Shown here: one piece after another, positions 51,532-59,034 of the stretch
Layout of the letters: each line of letters opens with the position of its first letter
How positions within the stretch are numbered: position 1 is the stretch's first letter
NCBI RefSeq assembly: GCF_004364865.1
Contig: NZ_SOAU01000001.1
Span: 4,496,001 to 4,560,000 of the forward strand
DNA length: 64,000 bases
Source of the DNA: Ilumatobacter fluminis
GTDB lineage: Bacteria > Actinomycetota > Acidimicrobiia > Acidimicrobiales > Ilumatobacteraceae
Reading direction: 5' to 3'
The notes under the pieces: generated by a model
The model's database searches: none
Told to the model about the DNA's origin: nothing
What the model saw: the letters and a program-made list of their open reading frames with translations, nothing else
Program-made: the position numbers and the translations under genes

Positions 51532-54474
51532 ATGCGACGCCTCAAGCTTTCTCAGAAGATGCTCGTCGCGGCACTGCCGTTGGTCATCGCCGTTGCCGCC
51601 CTGCTGGCGCTGACGGTCCGAAGCGACCTCGACGACATCAACAGTGCCGAGAACGGCGCCGACCTCGGCGCCATCTGGCAGCCACTCACCGCAGCGCTCA
51701 CCGCGATCGAGAACGAAGCCGACCCGACGATGGCGAGCGACACCGCCGCCCGTCGTGCGACCGACGCCGCCATCAACGAGCTGCGTGACGAAGCGGCCCA
51801 GCTCGGCGCCGCCGAAGCAGCCGGTGACCACATCACCGCCAGTCGCTCCGCCCTGTCGGCCGCCCGGCGCAACCTCGACATGGTGACGATCGCCCCCGAC
51901 CTCCAGGTGGAGATCGACCCGCTCGACGCCTACGCCCAGGCGAGCCGTGAGCTCGTCTCGGTCGGCCAGCTGCTCCCCTCCGAAGCCGGCGACCCGCAGC
52001 TCGGCCGTGAGCTGCTCGCCGTCGTGAAGCTCGCCGAGGCCAAGCTGGCTGCCGACATCATCCTCCACGACGTCGCCACCTGGCAGGCCGACCCGAGCGA
52101 CCTCACCCCGCTCTCCAGCGCCCGCAACCAGTTCGCCGAACTCGAAGCCGTGCTCGGCGAGTTCGAGGCGATCGCCCCCGAAGACTGGCAGGCCACGTTC
52201 CGTGAGTCGGGCTTCACGCCGGCCATCGCCCGTGAACGCTCCAATCTCGACTCGGTGATCCGCTCGGCCCAGGCCGGCGAGAACCCCGACTACAACCCGA
52301 CCGAGTTCGCACAGCTCGTCGAAGGTGGCGTCGCCTACCAGGTGCAGGTCGCCGACTCGATCGTCGAACGTGCCGACGCCGAAGCCGCCGCCACCCGCTC
52401 CGACACCCTCCGCCGCACCGGCATCGTCATCGCCGTCGGCGCCGTCGCCGTGTTCCTCGCCTGGCTGATCGCCCGCTCGATCACGAAGCGGATCAAGGCC
52501 GTCGCCAAGGGCGCCAACCAGGTGACCACCGAGCAGCTGCCCGCACTCGTCACCGCCATCAACGACCCGAAGGGCAAGGGCAAGCTGCCCGAGATCGACC
52601 CGATCCCCGTCAAGGGCAACGACGAACTCAACGAGCTCGCCGAGTCGTTCAACTCGCTGCAGGACACCCTCGTCGACGTCGCCCAGGAGCAGATGGAAGT
52701 GCTCCGCCGTGGCGTGTCCGACATCTTCGTCACCATGGCCCGCCGCAACCGGTCGCTGATCGACCGCCAGCTGGCCATGCTCGACGAGTTCGAAGCCGAG
52801 GTCGACGACCCCGAAGTGCTGGCGAACTACTACCAGCTCGACCACATGGCGACCCGCATGCGCCGCAACTCGGAGTCGCTGCTCGTTCTGGCCAACGCCG
52901 AACCGAAGCGTCGCCGGGTCAAGGCGACCGAGGTCGACGACGTCGTGCGTGCCGCGATCGGCGAGGTCGAGGACTACCGCCGCATCGAGATCGAAGCCCT
53001 CGAGTCGCTCCAGGTGCGCGGCAACGTCGTCGCCGACATCTCACACCTCCTCGCCGAGCTGCTCGACAACGCCACCTCGTTCAGCCCGCCCGACAGCTAC
53101 GTGCGAGTCGGCGGCCGCCTCACCGAGAACGGCTACATGATCCGCATCCTCGACGGCGGCGTCGGCATCGGCTCCGACCGCCTCAAGCAGCTCAACGAAC
53201 TGCTGCGTGACCCGCCGATCGTCGGTCTGTCGGTCGAGTCGACGCTCGGCATGTCGGTCGTGTCGCTGCTGGCGAACAAGCACAACATCGGCGTCACCCT
53301 CGCCCCGGGCAACCCGGGCCTGATCGTCGACGTGCTCATCCCGCCGGCCCTGTTCGGCCCGATCGACGCCGACCAGCCGATGCCCGCCGCTGCGACCGCT
53401 GCTGGTGACGTGCCGACGCTGAACGGTGTCGCCCCGACGCTCGACGCCGCTGCCGTGCCGACCCCCGACGCCGCCGAGATCGAGCGGATGGTCGCCTGGG
53501 ACGACACCACCGGCGCCCCCGTCGACGAGTCGTTCGAACCGGCCGAGCCGCTCGAGCCCGTCACCCACGACGAGGCCCCGGTCGCCGAACCGATCAACGA
53601 GACGCCATCCGACATCTACGACCCCGACGACGAGCGCCCCGTGGCCGCCGCCGACTGGCGTGCGATGTCGCTCAACCTCGCCGCCTTCCAGAGCGGCATG
53701 GCCGCCGGCTCCAACAACGGCGACGAGCAGCAGAACACGGACGAAATCGCGGGAGACTCCGACCACGTCGCCGACGACGCCGTCGTGGCGGAGCCCCCCT
53801 CGACCCCGGCGGGAACCGGGTCGGGTGTCGAAGGAACCGACAACGGAGTCGACGTTTCCGACGATCTCCCGACCCGGGAAACCGAGACCGACGAGCAGGC
53901 GCCCGCGCCGATGCTCGGCGGCCTCGACATCGCCGACCTCGCGGCACAGGTGGGAGCCGACGAGTCGACCGAGGCACCGGCACCCCAGCTCGGTGGCCTC
54001 ACGTTCGATGCGCCGACCCTGCCGCCCCCGACGGCGGCACCGACCGGAGAATTCGATGTCCCACCAGCCCCGCCCAACACCGCAATGAGCCCGTCGCAGC
54101 GGCCGGTCGCCCCGACCACCGCCCATGGGGCTCCCGAACCGGCTCCCCGCGACCTCGCGCCGAGCCTCCCGACCCGGACCCCGGGTCAAGGCCCCGACGG
54201 TGGCCCCGACCGTCTCTCCGCCAGCCTCGACGCTGCGGCGAACAACCAGCCGTCCGCCTCGTCGAACGGCGCCCTGCCGACCCGCACCCGGGTCGGTGAC
54301 CCCGTCGCCCCGGTCGAGGAACCCCTCGCCACGGCCGCCGGCGGCAACCCGGACGCACTCCGCGACCGGCTCCGTGCCTTCCAGACCGAATTCCGCTCGG
54401 CACTCGGCACCGACTCCATCACCGACGACCAGCCCGCTGGTCACGACCATCCTGATCTCGGAGGGGATCGCTGA
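51532..54474 (+). CDS. cvnA: Conservon sensor kinase-like protein (CvnA type)
   Basis: 980 residues from the ATG at 51532; the open frame starts 150 bp upstream. TM1 (LVAALPLVIAVAALLAL), an all-helical extracytoplasmic sensor of about 260 residues resembling nitrate/nitrite-sensing (NIT) domains, TM2 (GIVIAVGAVAVFLAWLIA, about 295-315), HAMP, then the dimerisation segment (LDHMATRMRRN) and HATPase at about 500-605 (LLAELLDNATSFSPP; ILDGGVGIGSD; STLGMSVVSLLA). A 370-residue disordered Pro/Ala/Asp-rich tail follows and includes a REP-derived stretch. In Streptomyces conservons the partner proteins associate with this kinase at the membrane. The first gene of the operon; its stop overlaps the next start (TGATG). 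Confidence 0.92.
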   Translation: MRRLKLSQKMLVAALPLVIAVAALLALTVRSDLDDINSAENGADLGAIWQPLTAALTAIENEADPTMASDTAARRATDAAINELRDEAAQLGAAEAAGDHITASRSALSAARRNLDMVTIAPDLQVEIDPLDAYAQASRELVSVGQLLPSEAGDPQLGRELLAVVKLAEAKLAADIILHDVATWQADPSDLTPLSSARNQFAELEAVLGEFEAIAPEDWQATFRESGFTPAIARERSNLDSVIRSAQAGENPDYNPTEFAQLVEGGVAYQVQVADSIVERADAEAAATRSDTLRRTGIVIAVGAVAVFLAWLIARSITKRIKAVAKGANQVTTEQLPALVTAINDPKGKGKLPEIDPIPVKGNDELNELAESFNSLQDTLVDVAQEQMEVLRRGVSDIFVTMARRNRSLIDRQLAMLDEFEAEVDDPEVLANYYQLDHMATRMRRNSESLLVLANAEPKRRRVKATEVDDVVRAAIGEVEDYRRIEIEALESLQVRGNVVADISHLLAELLDNATSFSPPDSYVRVGGRLTENGYMIRILDGGVGIGSDRLKQLNELLRDPPIVGLSVESTLGMSVVSLLANKHNIGVTLAPGNPGLIVDVLIPPALFGPIDADQPMPAAATAAGDVPTLNGVAPTLDAAAVPTPDAAEIERMVAWDDTTGAPVDESFEPAEPLEPVTHDEAPVAEPINETPSDIYDPDDERPVAAADWRAMSLNLAAFQSGMAAGSNNGDEQQNTDEIAGDSDHVADDAVVAEPPSTPAGTGSGVEGTDNGVDVSDDLPTRETETDEQAPAPMLGGLDIADLAAQVGADESTEAPAPQLGGLTFDAPTLPPPTAAPTGEFDVPPAPPNTAMSPSQRPVAPTTAHGAPEPAPRDLAPSLPTRTPGQGPDGGPDRLSASLDAAANNQPSASSNGALPTRTRVGDPVAPVEEPLATAAGGNPDALRDRLRAFQTEFRSALGTDSITDDQPAGHDHPDLGGDR
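53816..53878 (+). repeat. REP-like palindrome (subfamily 1) in frame within the kinase gene
   Basis: CCGGGTCGGGTG ... GGAACCG ... CGGAGTCGACGTTTCCGACG ... CCCGACCCGGG. It aligns well with the intergenic element at 19030. It is translated as T-G-S-G-V-E-G-T-D-N-G-V-D-V-S-D-D-L-P-T inside the disordered tail. Confidence 0.8.
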
Positions 54475-54890
54475 TGAATGCTGCAGACAACCTCAACTGG
54501 CTCGTCGGACGCTTCGTCCAGCAAGTCGCCGCCGTCCGACAGGCGGTCGTGGTGTCGTCCGACGGGCTCCCGCTGGCGGTGTCCGACGGCGTGGATCGAG
54601 AAGCCAGCGAACGACTGTCCGCCGTCGCCTCCGGGATGATCGGTCTGGCATACGGGTCGGCCGGACGCTTCGGCGCCGGCGCCGTCCAGAACGTCATCAT
54701 CGAGATGGAGAACGGTTGGATGTTCGTGACGGGCATCCGTGACGGCTCACTCATGTGCGTCGTCACCACGAAGCACGCCGACATCGGCACGATCGGCTAC
54801 GAGATGGCCGTCTTCGCCGAGCGCGCCGGTGAAGTGCTCACGCCCGAGGTCCGTGAAGAACTGAAGTGCCTCATGCTCTCTCGGGGGTGA
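54474..54890 (+). CDS. cvnB: Roadblock/LC7-domain protein (CvnB type)
   Basis: 138 residues, with AGGGG 9 bases upstream. Single Roadblock domain: LNWLVGRFVQQVAAVRQAVV, SSDGLPLAVSDGV, VIIEMENGWMFVTGIRDGS and LCVVTTKHADIGTIGYEMA. Roadblock proteins regulate small GTPases as GAPs or scaffolds (MglB in Myxococcus, CvnB in Streptomyces); the partner here should be the GTPase at 55273. Six bases separate it from the DUF742 gene. Confidence 0.95.
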   Translation: MNAADNLNWLVGRFVQQVAAVRQAVVVSSDGLPLAVSDGVDREASERLSAVASGMIGLAYGSAGRFGAGAVQNVIIEMENGWMFVTGIRDGSLMCVVTTKHADIGTIGYEMAVFAERAGEVLTPEVREELKCLMLSRG

Positions 54891-54896
54891 CCGACC

Positions 54897-55289
54897 ATGA
54901 CGAACGACAACACCCTCGACGTCGAGTTCGACGATGTCGAACACGACGAGGGTGACGAGACGGGTCGCCTGATCCGGCCGTACGCCATCACCGGCGGACG
55001 AACCGGCGCAGAGACCGACATCAGTCTCGAAGCCCAGATTCAAGCGAGTCATCGTGCCGACGAACTGGTCGGCGCGTATCGCTGGGAAGCCGCACGGCTC
55101 ATCGAACTCGTCCAGGCGCCGACGGCCCTGATCGAGATCGCGGCCCGGCTCGAACTCCCGATCGGCGTGGCCCGCGTCCTCGTCGCCGACCTCGTCGACG
55201 ACGGTGCCGTGGTCCTCCACGTCCCGCAACCGACTCAGAACTTCAGCAGTCTCTTGGAAAGGGTGCTCGACGGTGTCCGCAACCTCTAA
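54897..55289 (+). CDS. cvnC: DUF742 protein (CvnC type)
   Basis: 130 residues. DUF742 pattern: GRLIRPYAITGGRT, the central IELVQAPTALIEIAARLELPIGVARVLVADL winged-helix-like segment, and the C-terminal VLHVP followed by LLERVLDGVRNL. The family usually occurs between a Roadblock protein and a GTPase in conservons. An acidic N-terminal 25 residues precede the domain. Its 3' end overlaps the GTPase start by 17 bp. Confidence 0.95.
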   Translation: MTNDNTLDVEFDDVEHDEGDETGRLIRPYAITGGRTGAETDISLEAQIQASHRADELVGAYRWEAARLIELVQAPTALIEIAARLELPIGVARVLVADLVDDGAVVLHVPQPTQNFSSLLERVLDGVRNL

Positions 55290-55875
55290 CCACCAGCCCC
55301 CGACCGGCAACAAGATCCCGGTCAAGATCGTCGTCGCCGGCGGCTTCGGCGTCGGCAAGTCGACCTTCGTCAACACGATCTCGGAGATCGAACCGTTGCG
55401 TTCGGAGGCGACGATGACGTCGGCTTCGGCCACGCACGACGACCTCTCCCAGATCTCGACGAAGCAGACCACCACGGTCGCCATGGACTTCGGCCGAGTG
55501 TCACTCACGCCGGAGATCGTGCTGTACCTGTTCGGTACGCCGGGTCAGGAACGATTCCACTTCATGTGGAACGAGCTGTCCCGTGGCGCGATCGGTGCGG
55601 TCGTGTTGGCCGACACCCGGCGACTCGGCGACTGCTTCCCGGCGATCGACTACTTCGAGGCACGCAGCGTGCCGTTCGTCGTGGCGGTGAACCCGTTCGA
55701 CGGCCAGCGCAGCCACCCCATCGAAGCGGTCCGTGAAGCCGTCCAGGTCGACGAAGCCGTGCCGATGCTCTACTGCGACGCCCGCGAACGCCAAGACGCC
55801 AAACAAGGCCTCATCTCCCTCGTCGAGTTGGCGCTGAGGAGAGAACGAGCCAAAGCCCAAACCACCCACGCCTAA
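55273..55875 (+). CDS. cvnD: Small Ras-like GTPase (CvnD type)
   Basis: 200 residues from a GTG at 55273, with GGAAAGGG upstream; the frame is open back to 55204. G1 GGFGVGKST (residues 23-31), G2 region TTTVAMDFGRV, G3 LFGTPGQERFHFMW, and N-P-F-D in place of the NKxD G4 motif, as is usual in this subfamily. It belongs to the MglA/CvnD-like bacterial GTPases and is the output of the conservon. In Myxococcus the related MglA sets the pole at which type IV pili work; the pil genes lie next door. Confidence 0.95.
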   Translation: MSATSNHQPPTGNKIPVKIVVAGGFGVGKSTFVNTISEIEPLRSEATMTSASATHDDLSQISTKQTTTVAMDFGRVSLTPEIVLYLFGTPGQERFHFMWNELSRGAIGAVVLADTRRLGDCFPAIDYFEARSVPFVVAVNPFDGQRSHPIEAVREAVQVDEAVPMLYCDARERQDAKQGLISLVELALRRERAKAQTTHA

Positions 55876-55882
55876 CCCCGAC

Positions 55883-56021
55883 CGGGTCAGGTGCCAGAGG
55901 TGACGACTCGCCAAGTTCCGGGTCAGGTGCCAGAGGTGACGACTCGCCAAGTTCCGGGTCAGGTGCCAAAGGTGACGCCTCGCCCCCAGGGCGAGGCGTT
56001 ACCGGCGGTCACCTGACCCGG
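55883..56021. repeat. Left REP array: two 36-bp half-units plus one full palindrome
   Basis: Copies of GGGTCAGGTGCCA(G/A)AGGTGACG start at 55884, 55920 and 55956 (36-bp period). Only the third copy continues into the complementary half (GGCGAGGCGTTACCGGCG then GTCACCTGACCCGG). It lies just after the GTPase stop and may also terminate the conservon transcript. Confidence 0.95.
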
Positions 56022-56073
56022 GATCGGTCAGTAACCAAACAGCGTTGTCACACCCCCGGCTCACACTGGGCCC

Positions 56074-56892
56074 ATGGCACGCACCGGCAGATTCAGCCCG
56101 ACCGGCTGGTTCCACATCATGAACCGCGGCGTCGCGTCACAACCCGTCGTTCGCGACGACGCCGACCGACGCAAACTCCTGGCCACACTCGAGATGGCGC
56201 TGGCGCAGACCGAGGCCTCCGTTCACGCCTACTGCGTGATGACGAACCACTACCACTTCATCGTCGAAGCGAGCGCCGACCAGCTCGGTCGCCTGATGAA
56301 GGGCTTCGCTCAGCGATACAGCCAGGCGTTCAACAAGCGGCACGGGCGCATCGGACCGGTCTTCGCCGGGCGATACCACGACGTCCCGATCGCCGGCGAC
56401 GTGCAGCTGATCGCGACGATTCGCTACGTCGCACTGAATCCTGTCGCGATCGACCGATACGACATCGACCGCTACGGCTGGTCGAGCCATGGAGCGATCG
56501 TCACCGGCCACCAGCCGCCGTGGCTGACCAGCGACGTGGTCGACTTGTTCGGCGGCAGCGACGGATACCGGCGGTTCATCGACGACGGTCGGAGTGACGC
56601 CGAGCAGATCGTCGAGATGGCGCGACTCGCCATCGACGAGGTACGCGGGATGCGATCATCGCGTGATCGAGACGTACGCGACATCGTGCTGCTGCTCGCC
56701 GACCGTGCCGAGGCGACGTTGTCGCAGACCTTGATCCGCGAGCTCGGGTTCGCGTCTGCCGAGAACGAGCGAACGGCGCGACATCGCGCCCGGCGTCGGA
56801 CGGACGAGTTGGGCCCGGTGGTCGATCGTCTCCGAGCCGTGCTCGAGTACTCGACCGAGGTTGCCGGTCCGGGGTCAGGTGATCGCCGGTAA
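56074..56892 (+). CDS. REP-associated tyrosine transposase (RAYT, Y1_Tnp)
   Basis: 272 residues. Family signs: early GWFHIMNRGV, the HUH metal site as H59-Y60-H61 in MTNHYHFIVEA, the likely nucleophile Y82 in QRYSQAFNKRHGR, then GPVFAGRYHDVPI and IRYVALNPV. The last 100 residues form an additional helical region. These enzymes cut and join single-stranded REP hairpins and are usually single-copy and vertically kept. The final codons (G-P-G-S-G-D-R-R-stop) are encoded by the left arm of the downstream REP element. No Shine-Dalgarno sequence is visible before the ATG. Confidence 0.93.
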   Translation: MARTGRFSPTGWFHIMNRGVASQPVVRDDADRRKLLATLEMALAQTEASVHAYCVMTNHYHFIVEASADQLGRLMKGFAQRYSQAFNKRHGRIGPVFAGRYHDVPIAGDVQLIATIRYVALNPVAIDRYDIDRYGWSSHGAIVTGHQPPWLTSDVVDLFGGSDGYRRFIDDGRSDAEQIVEMARLAIDEVRGMRSSRDRDVRDIVLLLADRAEATLSQTLIRELGFASAENERTARHRARRRTDELGPVVDRLRAVLEYSTEVAGPGSGDRR

Positions 56893-57032
56893 CGCCTCGC
56901 CCAGAGGGCGAGTCGTCACCTCTGACACCTGACCCCCATGCGAGTCGTCACCTCTGACACCTGACCCCCATGCGAGGCGTCACCTCTGACACCTGACCCC
57001 CATGCGAGTCGTCACCTCTGACACCTGACCCC
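56871..57032. repeat. Right REP array: one full palindrome plus three 32-bp half-units
   Basis: A full element (GGGTCAGGTGATCGCCGGTA ... TGACACCTGACCC) at 56871-56935 overlaps the RAYT stop codon. The right arm CACCTGACCC recurs at 56926, 56958, 56990 and 57022, exactly 32 bp apart, each unit reading CATGCGAGTCGTCACC then TCTGACACCTGACCCC. Confidence 0.95.
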
Positions 57033-57041
57033 TGGGCGCGA

Positions 57042-57070
57042 GAAGGCCCCGGGCGTTGCCCGGGGCCTTC
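57042..57070. terminator. Strong GC hairpin after the second binding-protein gene
   Basis: GAAGGCCCCGGG (57042-57053) pairs with CCCGGGGCCTTC (57059-57070). It lies 23 bp past the stop at 57093 and could serve both strands. No U-tract is present. Confidence 0.7.
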
Positions 57071-57092
57071 GTGGCAGTTCGACAGCGAGGGG

Positions 57093-58589
57093 TCAGCCGG
57101 AGTAGCTGCCGCCTTGGCCTTCGAGGTCGACGAGGTCGCCGATGCCCGCGAAGGTCAGGCTGCCGTCGACGACCTGGACTTCCTGGACCTGGGCGGCTTC
57201 CTGGATGTAGGCGTCGTTGACACCGTCGGTGCGCTGGGTACCGCCGAGCACGAGGTCATCGGTCTCGTCGAGGTTCCACACCGCCGCCATCAGGTTGACG
57301 CGGTTCAGACCACCCGGCATCGCCGCGGCGGAACGCAGCACGTCCTCCACGATGTGGCCGTAGAGGACACCCGTCGAGTACGAACCGTCGGCGCAGCTGA
57401 CGTCGCCGTAGTCGGCCAGGATCTGCTCCACTTCCTGGATCGCCGGGTCGTCGGCGAACTGCGGGTCGCCACACACCTTGTTGAGGTTCGTCATGCGCAC
57501 GCCCGAGCCCTCGTCCGCCAGCAGACCGGCAGCGTCCTGCACCGGCGTGAAGAAGCTCGAGAGGTTGTTGCAGGTGTACGACATGTAGTACTGCGGACGC
57601 CAGTCCGACGCCGCCACGGCACCCACGGTCTGCGGGCAGTAGGCAGCGGTCGTGCCGGCGAAGAACACTTGAGCTTCCGACGCCATCAGCGTCGTCATCT
57701 CGTTCTGCACCGAGTCGGCGGCCGGGTCGTGGGTCTGCTCCTCGACCACGTCGAGCGAGGCGCAGGCCTCACTGTTGTCGACGGTCGCCTTGTAGGTGTT
57801 GCCGAAGTCGTTGTTCATGTACAACGCAGCGACGGTCGCTCCCTCGCCCAGTTCGCTGACGACGGTCTGGCACCAGATCTCGGTCTCGGTCGAGTAGTCG
57901 AGGATGTTGCCGATCGTCCACGGGAAGTTGGCGGGGTCGCCCCACAGCGGGAAACCCGAGCTGTTGAACAGCTGCGGCACGCAGTTGTCGTCGGTGATGG
58001 GACGGATCGCCAAGTTCACCGGCGTACCGATCGAGTGCACGAACGCGAACACGTCCTCGGTGTCCATCATCTCTTCGACGTTGGCGACCGCACGGCCGGC
58101 CTCGTAGGCGTCGTCCTTCAGGACGAGGGTCGCCTCCTGGCCGTTGATCGGGTCGGTGTCGTTCAGGTAGTCGAGGTACATCTGGATGCCCTCGCCGATC
58201 TGGCCGAACGCGGCGAGCGGGCCCGACTGCGGCAACGTCATGCCGAGACGGATCTCGTCACCGTCGACGCCCTGCGTGGCGCTCCAGTCGTCGGGGCACT
58301 CCGACAGGTTCAGGGTCGTGCCGGCAGCGACCTCGACCTCGCCCTCGAGGGGCAGGGCCTCGCCGTCGGCAGCGGGCTCGTCACCCGTGTCGTCGTCACC
58401 GGCCGGTTCGTCGGCGGTGTCGTCGCCCGCAGGCTCGTCGGCGGTGTCGTCACCGTCGTCGGCAGCGGGTTCGTCGGCTTCTTCCGACGAGGTGTCGTCA
58501 CTGGTGTCGTCATCGTCGCCACCGCACGCGGCAGCGAGGAGCGAGAGTGACAGAACGGCCGCGGAGACGCGGACCAAACGCTTACTCAT
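57093..58589 (-). CDS. Branched-chain amino-acid-type ABC substrate-binding lipoprotein (paralog 2)
   Basis: 498 residues from the ATG at 58589 (AAGGA five bases upstream). Lipoprotein signal MSKRLVRVSAAVLSLSLLAAAC with the lipobox cysteine at residue 22, then an acidic Asp/Glu/Ala linker of about 70 residues, then a Peripla_BP_6 domain (DEIRLGMTLPQSGPLAAFGQ; DDAYEAGRAVANVEEMMD; FVHSIGTPVNLAIRP). It is a close paralog of the protein at 59035. Its own terminator and the hairpin upstream suggest separate expression. Ligand unknown: amino acid, amide or urea. Confidence 0.9.
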   Translation of the reverse strand: MSKRLVRVSAAVLSLSLLAAACGGDDDDTSDDTSSEEADEPAADDGDDTADEPAGDDTADEPAGDDDTGDEPAADGEALPLEGEVEVAAGTTLNLSECPDDWSATQGVDGDEIRLGMTLPQSGPLAAFGQIGEGIQMYLDYLNDTDPINGQEATLVLKDDAYEAGRAVANVEEMMDTEDVFAFVHSIGTPVNLAIRPITDDNCVPQLFNSSGFPLWGDPANFPWTIGNILDYSTETEIWCQTVVSELGEGATVAALYMNNDFGNTYKATVDNSEACASLDVVEEQTHDPAADSVQNEMTTLMASEAQVFFAGTTAAYCPQTVGAVAASDWRPQYYMSYTCNNLSSFFTPVQDAAGLLADEGSGVRMTNLNKVCGDPQFADDPAIQEVEQILADYGDVSCADGSYSTGVLYGHIVEDVLRSAAAMPGGLNRVNLMAAVWNLDETDDLVLGGTQRTDGVNDAYIQEAAQVQEVQVVDGSLTFAGIGDLVDLEGQGGSYSG

Positions 58590-58735
58590 ATCCATCCTTC
58601 GGGGGTAGTTGGGGGTAACAACAGCGGCCACGAAGTCGGGGGGAGCGACCGCGGCGGGTGCCACTCGACCCCCGCCAGGGCGCATGTTGACACCACCACC
58701 GACCGAACGACGAATCGGAGCAAGACACGTTCATG

Positions 58736-58964
58736 TCGGGTCGGGTGTCGTACGGAACGGCGAGGCGAGCCCCACCGGGTCGGGTGTCGTACGGAACGAC
58801 GAGGCGCAGCCGAGGCGTTTCGGGAGATCACCCGACCCGACGATCGGGTTCGCACCGTCGCCACCGGAGTCGGGTGATCTCCGGAAACGTCGACTCCGTC
58901 GCCGTTCCCTGCGACACCCGACCCGGTTCCTTTCCGTCGCCGTTCCCTGCGACACCCGACCCCG
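58736..58964. repeat. REP-like cluster, subfamily 1 (two dimeric elements)
   Basis: Two left halves (GGGTCGGGTGTCGTACGGAA, starting near 58738 and 58777) run into a right arm GATCACCCGACCC at about 58838. A full element at 58864-58925 (AGTCGGGTGATCTCCGGAAA ... CACCCGACCC) and an extra right half to 58964 follow. It fills the gap between the two binding-protein genes. Confidence 0.85.
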
Positions 58965-58979
58965 GGGTGGGGCGCGACG

Positions 58980-59010
58980 AGGCCCGGGGTGCGGCTTGCA
59001 CCCCGGGCCT
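58980..59010 (-). terminator. GC-rich hairpin downstream of the first binding-protein gene
   Basis: AGGCCCGGGGTGC (58980-58992) and GCACCCCGGGCCT (58998-59010) form a perfect 13-bp stem with a 5-base loop, 25 bp past the stop at 59035. The following bases are not U-rich. Confidence 0.75.
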
Positions 59011-59034
59011 CTCCGGAACTCAGGTCAGTTCGTG

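Larger units (their letters stand above)
55883..57032 (+). mobile_element. RAYT gene with its flanking REP arrays (REPtron-like unit)
   Basis: A Y1-family transposase gene (56074-56892) lies between two arrays of the same palindromic repeat (55883-56021 and 56871-57032). The left array ends with a complete element and begins with two left halves; the right array begins with a complete element and ends with three right halves. There are no IS-type inverted ends, target duplications or passenger genes, so it is better read as a resident RAYT/REP system than an insertion sequence. Confidence 0.85.

Noticed and set aside
56926-57032. Regular 32-bp repeats resembling a CRISPR array
   Set aside because: The units are directly abutting with no spacers, match REP half-palindromes, and there are no cas genes.
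55883-57032. Classical IS200/IS605 insertion
   Set aside because: The protein has RAYT features and a longer C-terminus; its flanks are REP arrays, not IS ends, and there is no TnpB.
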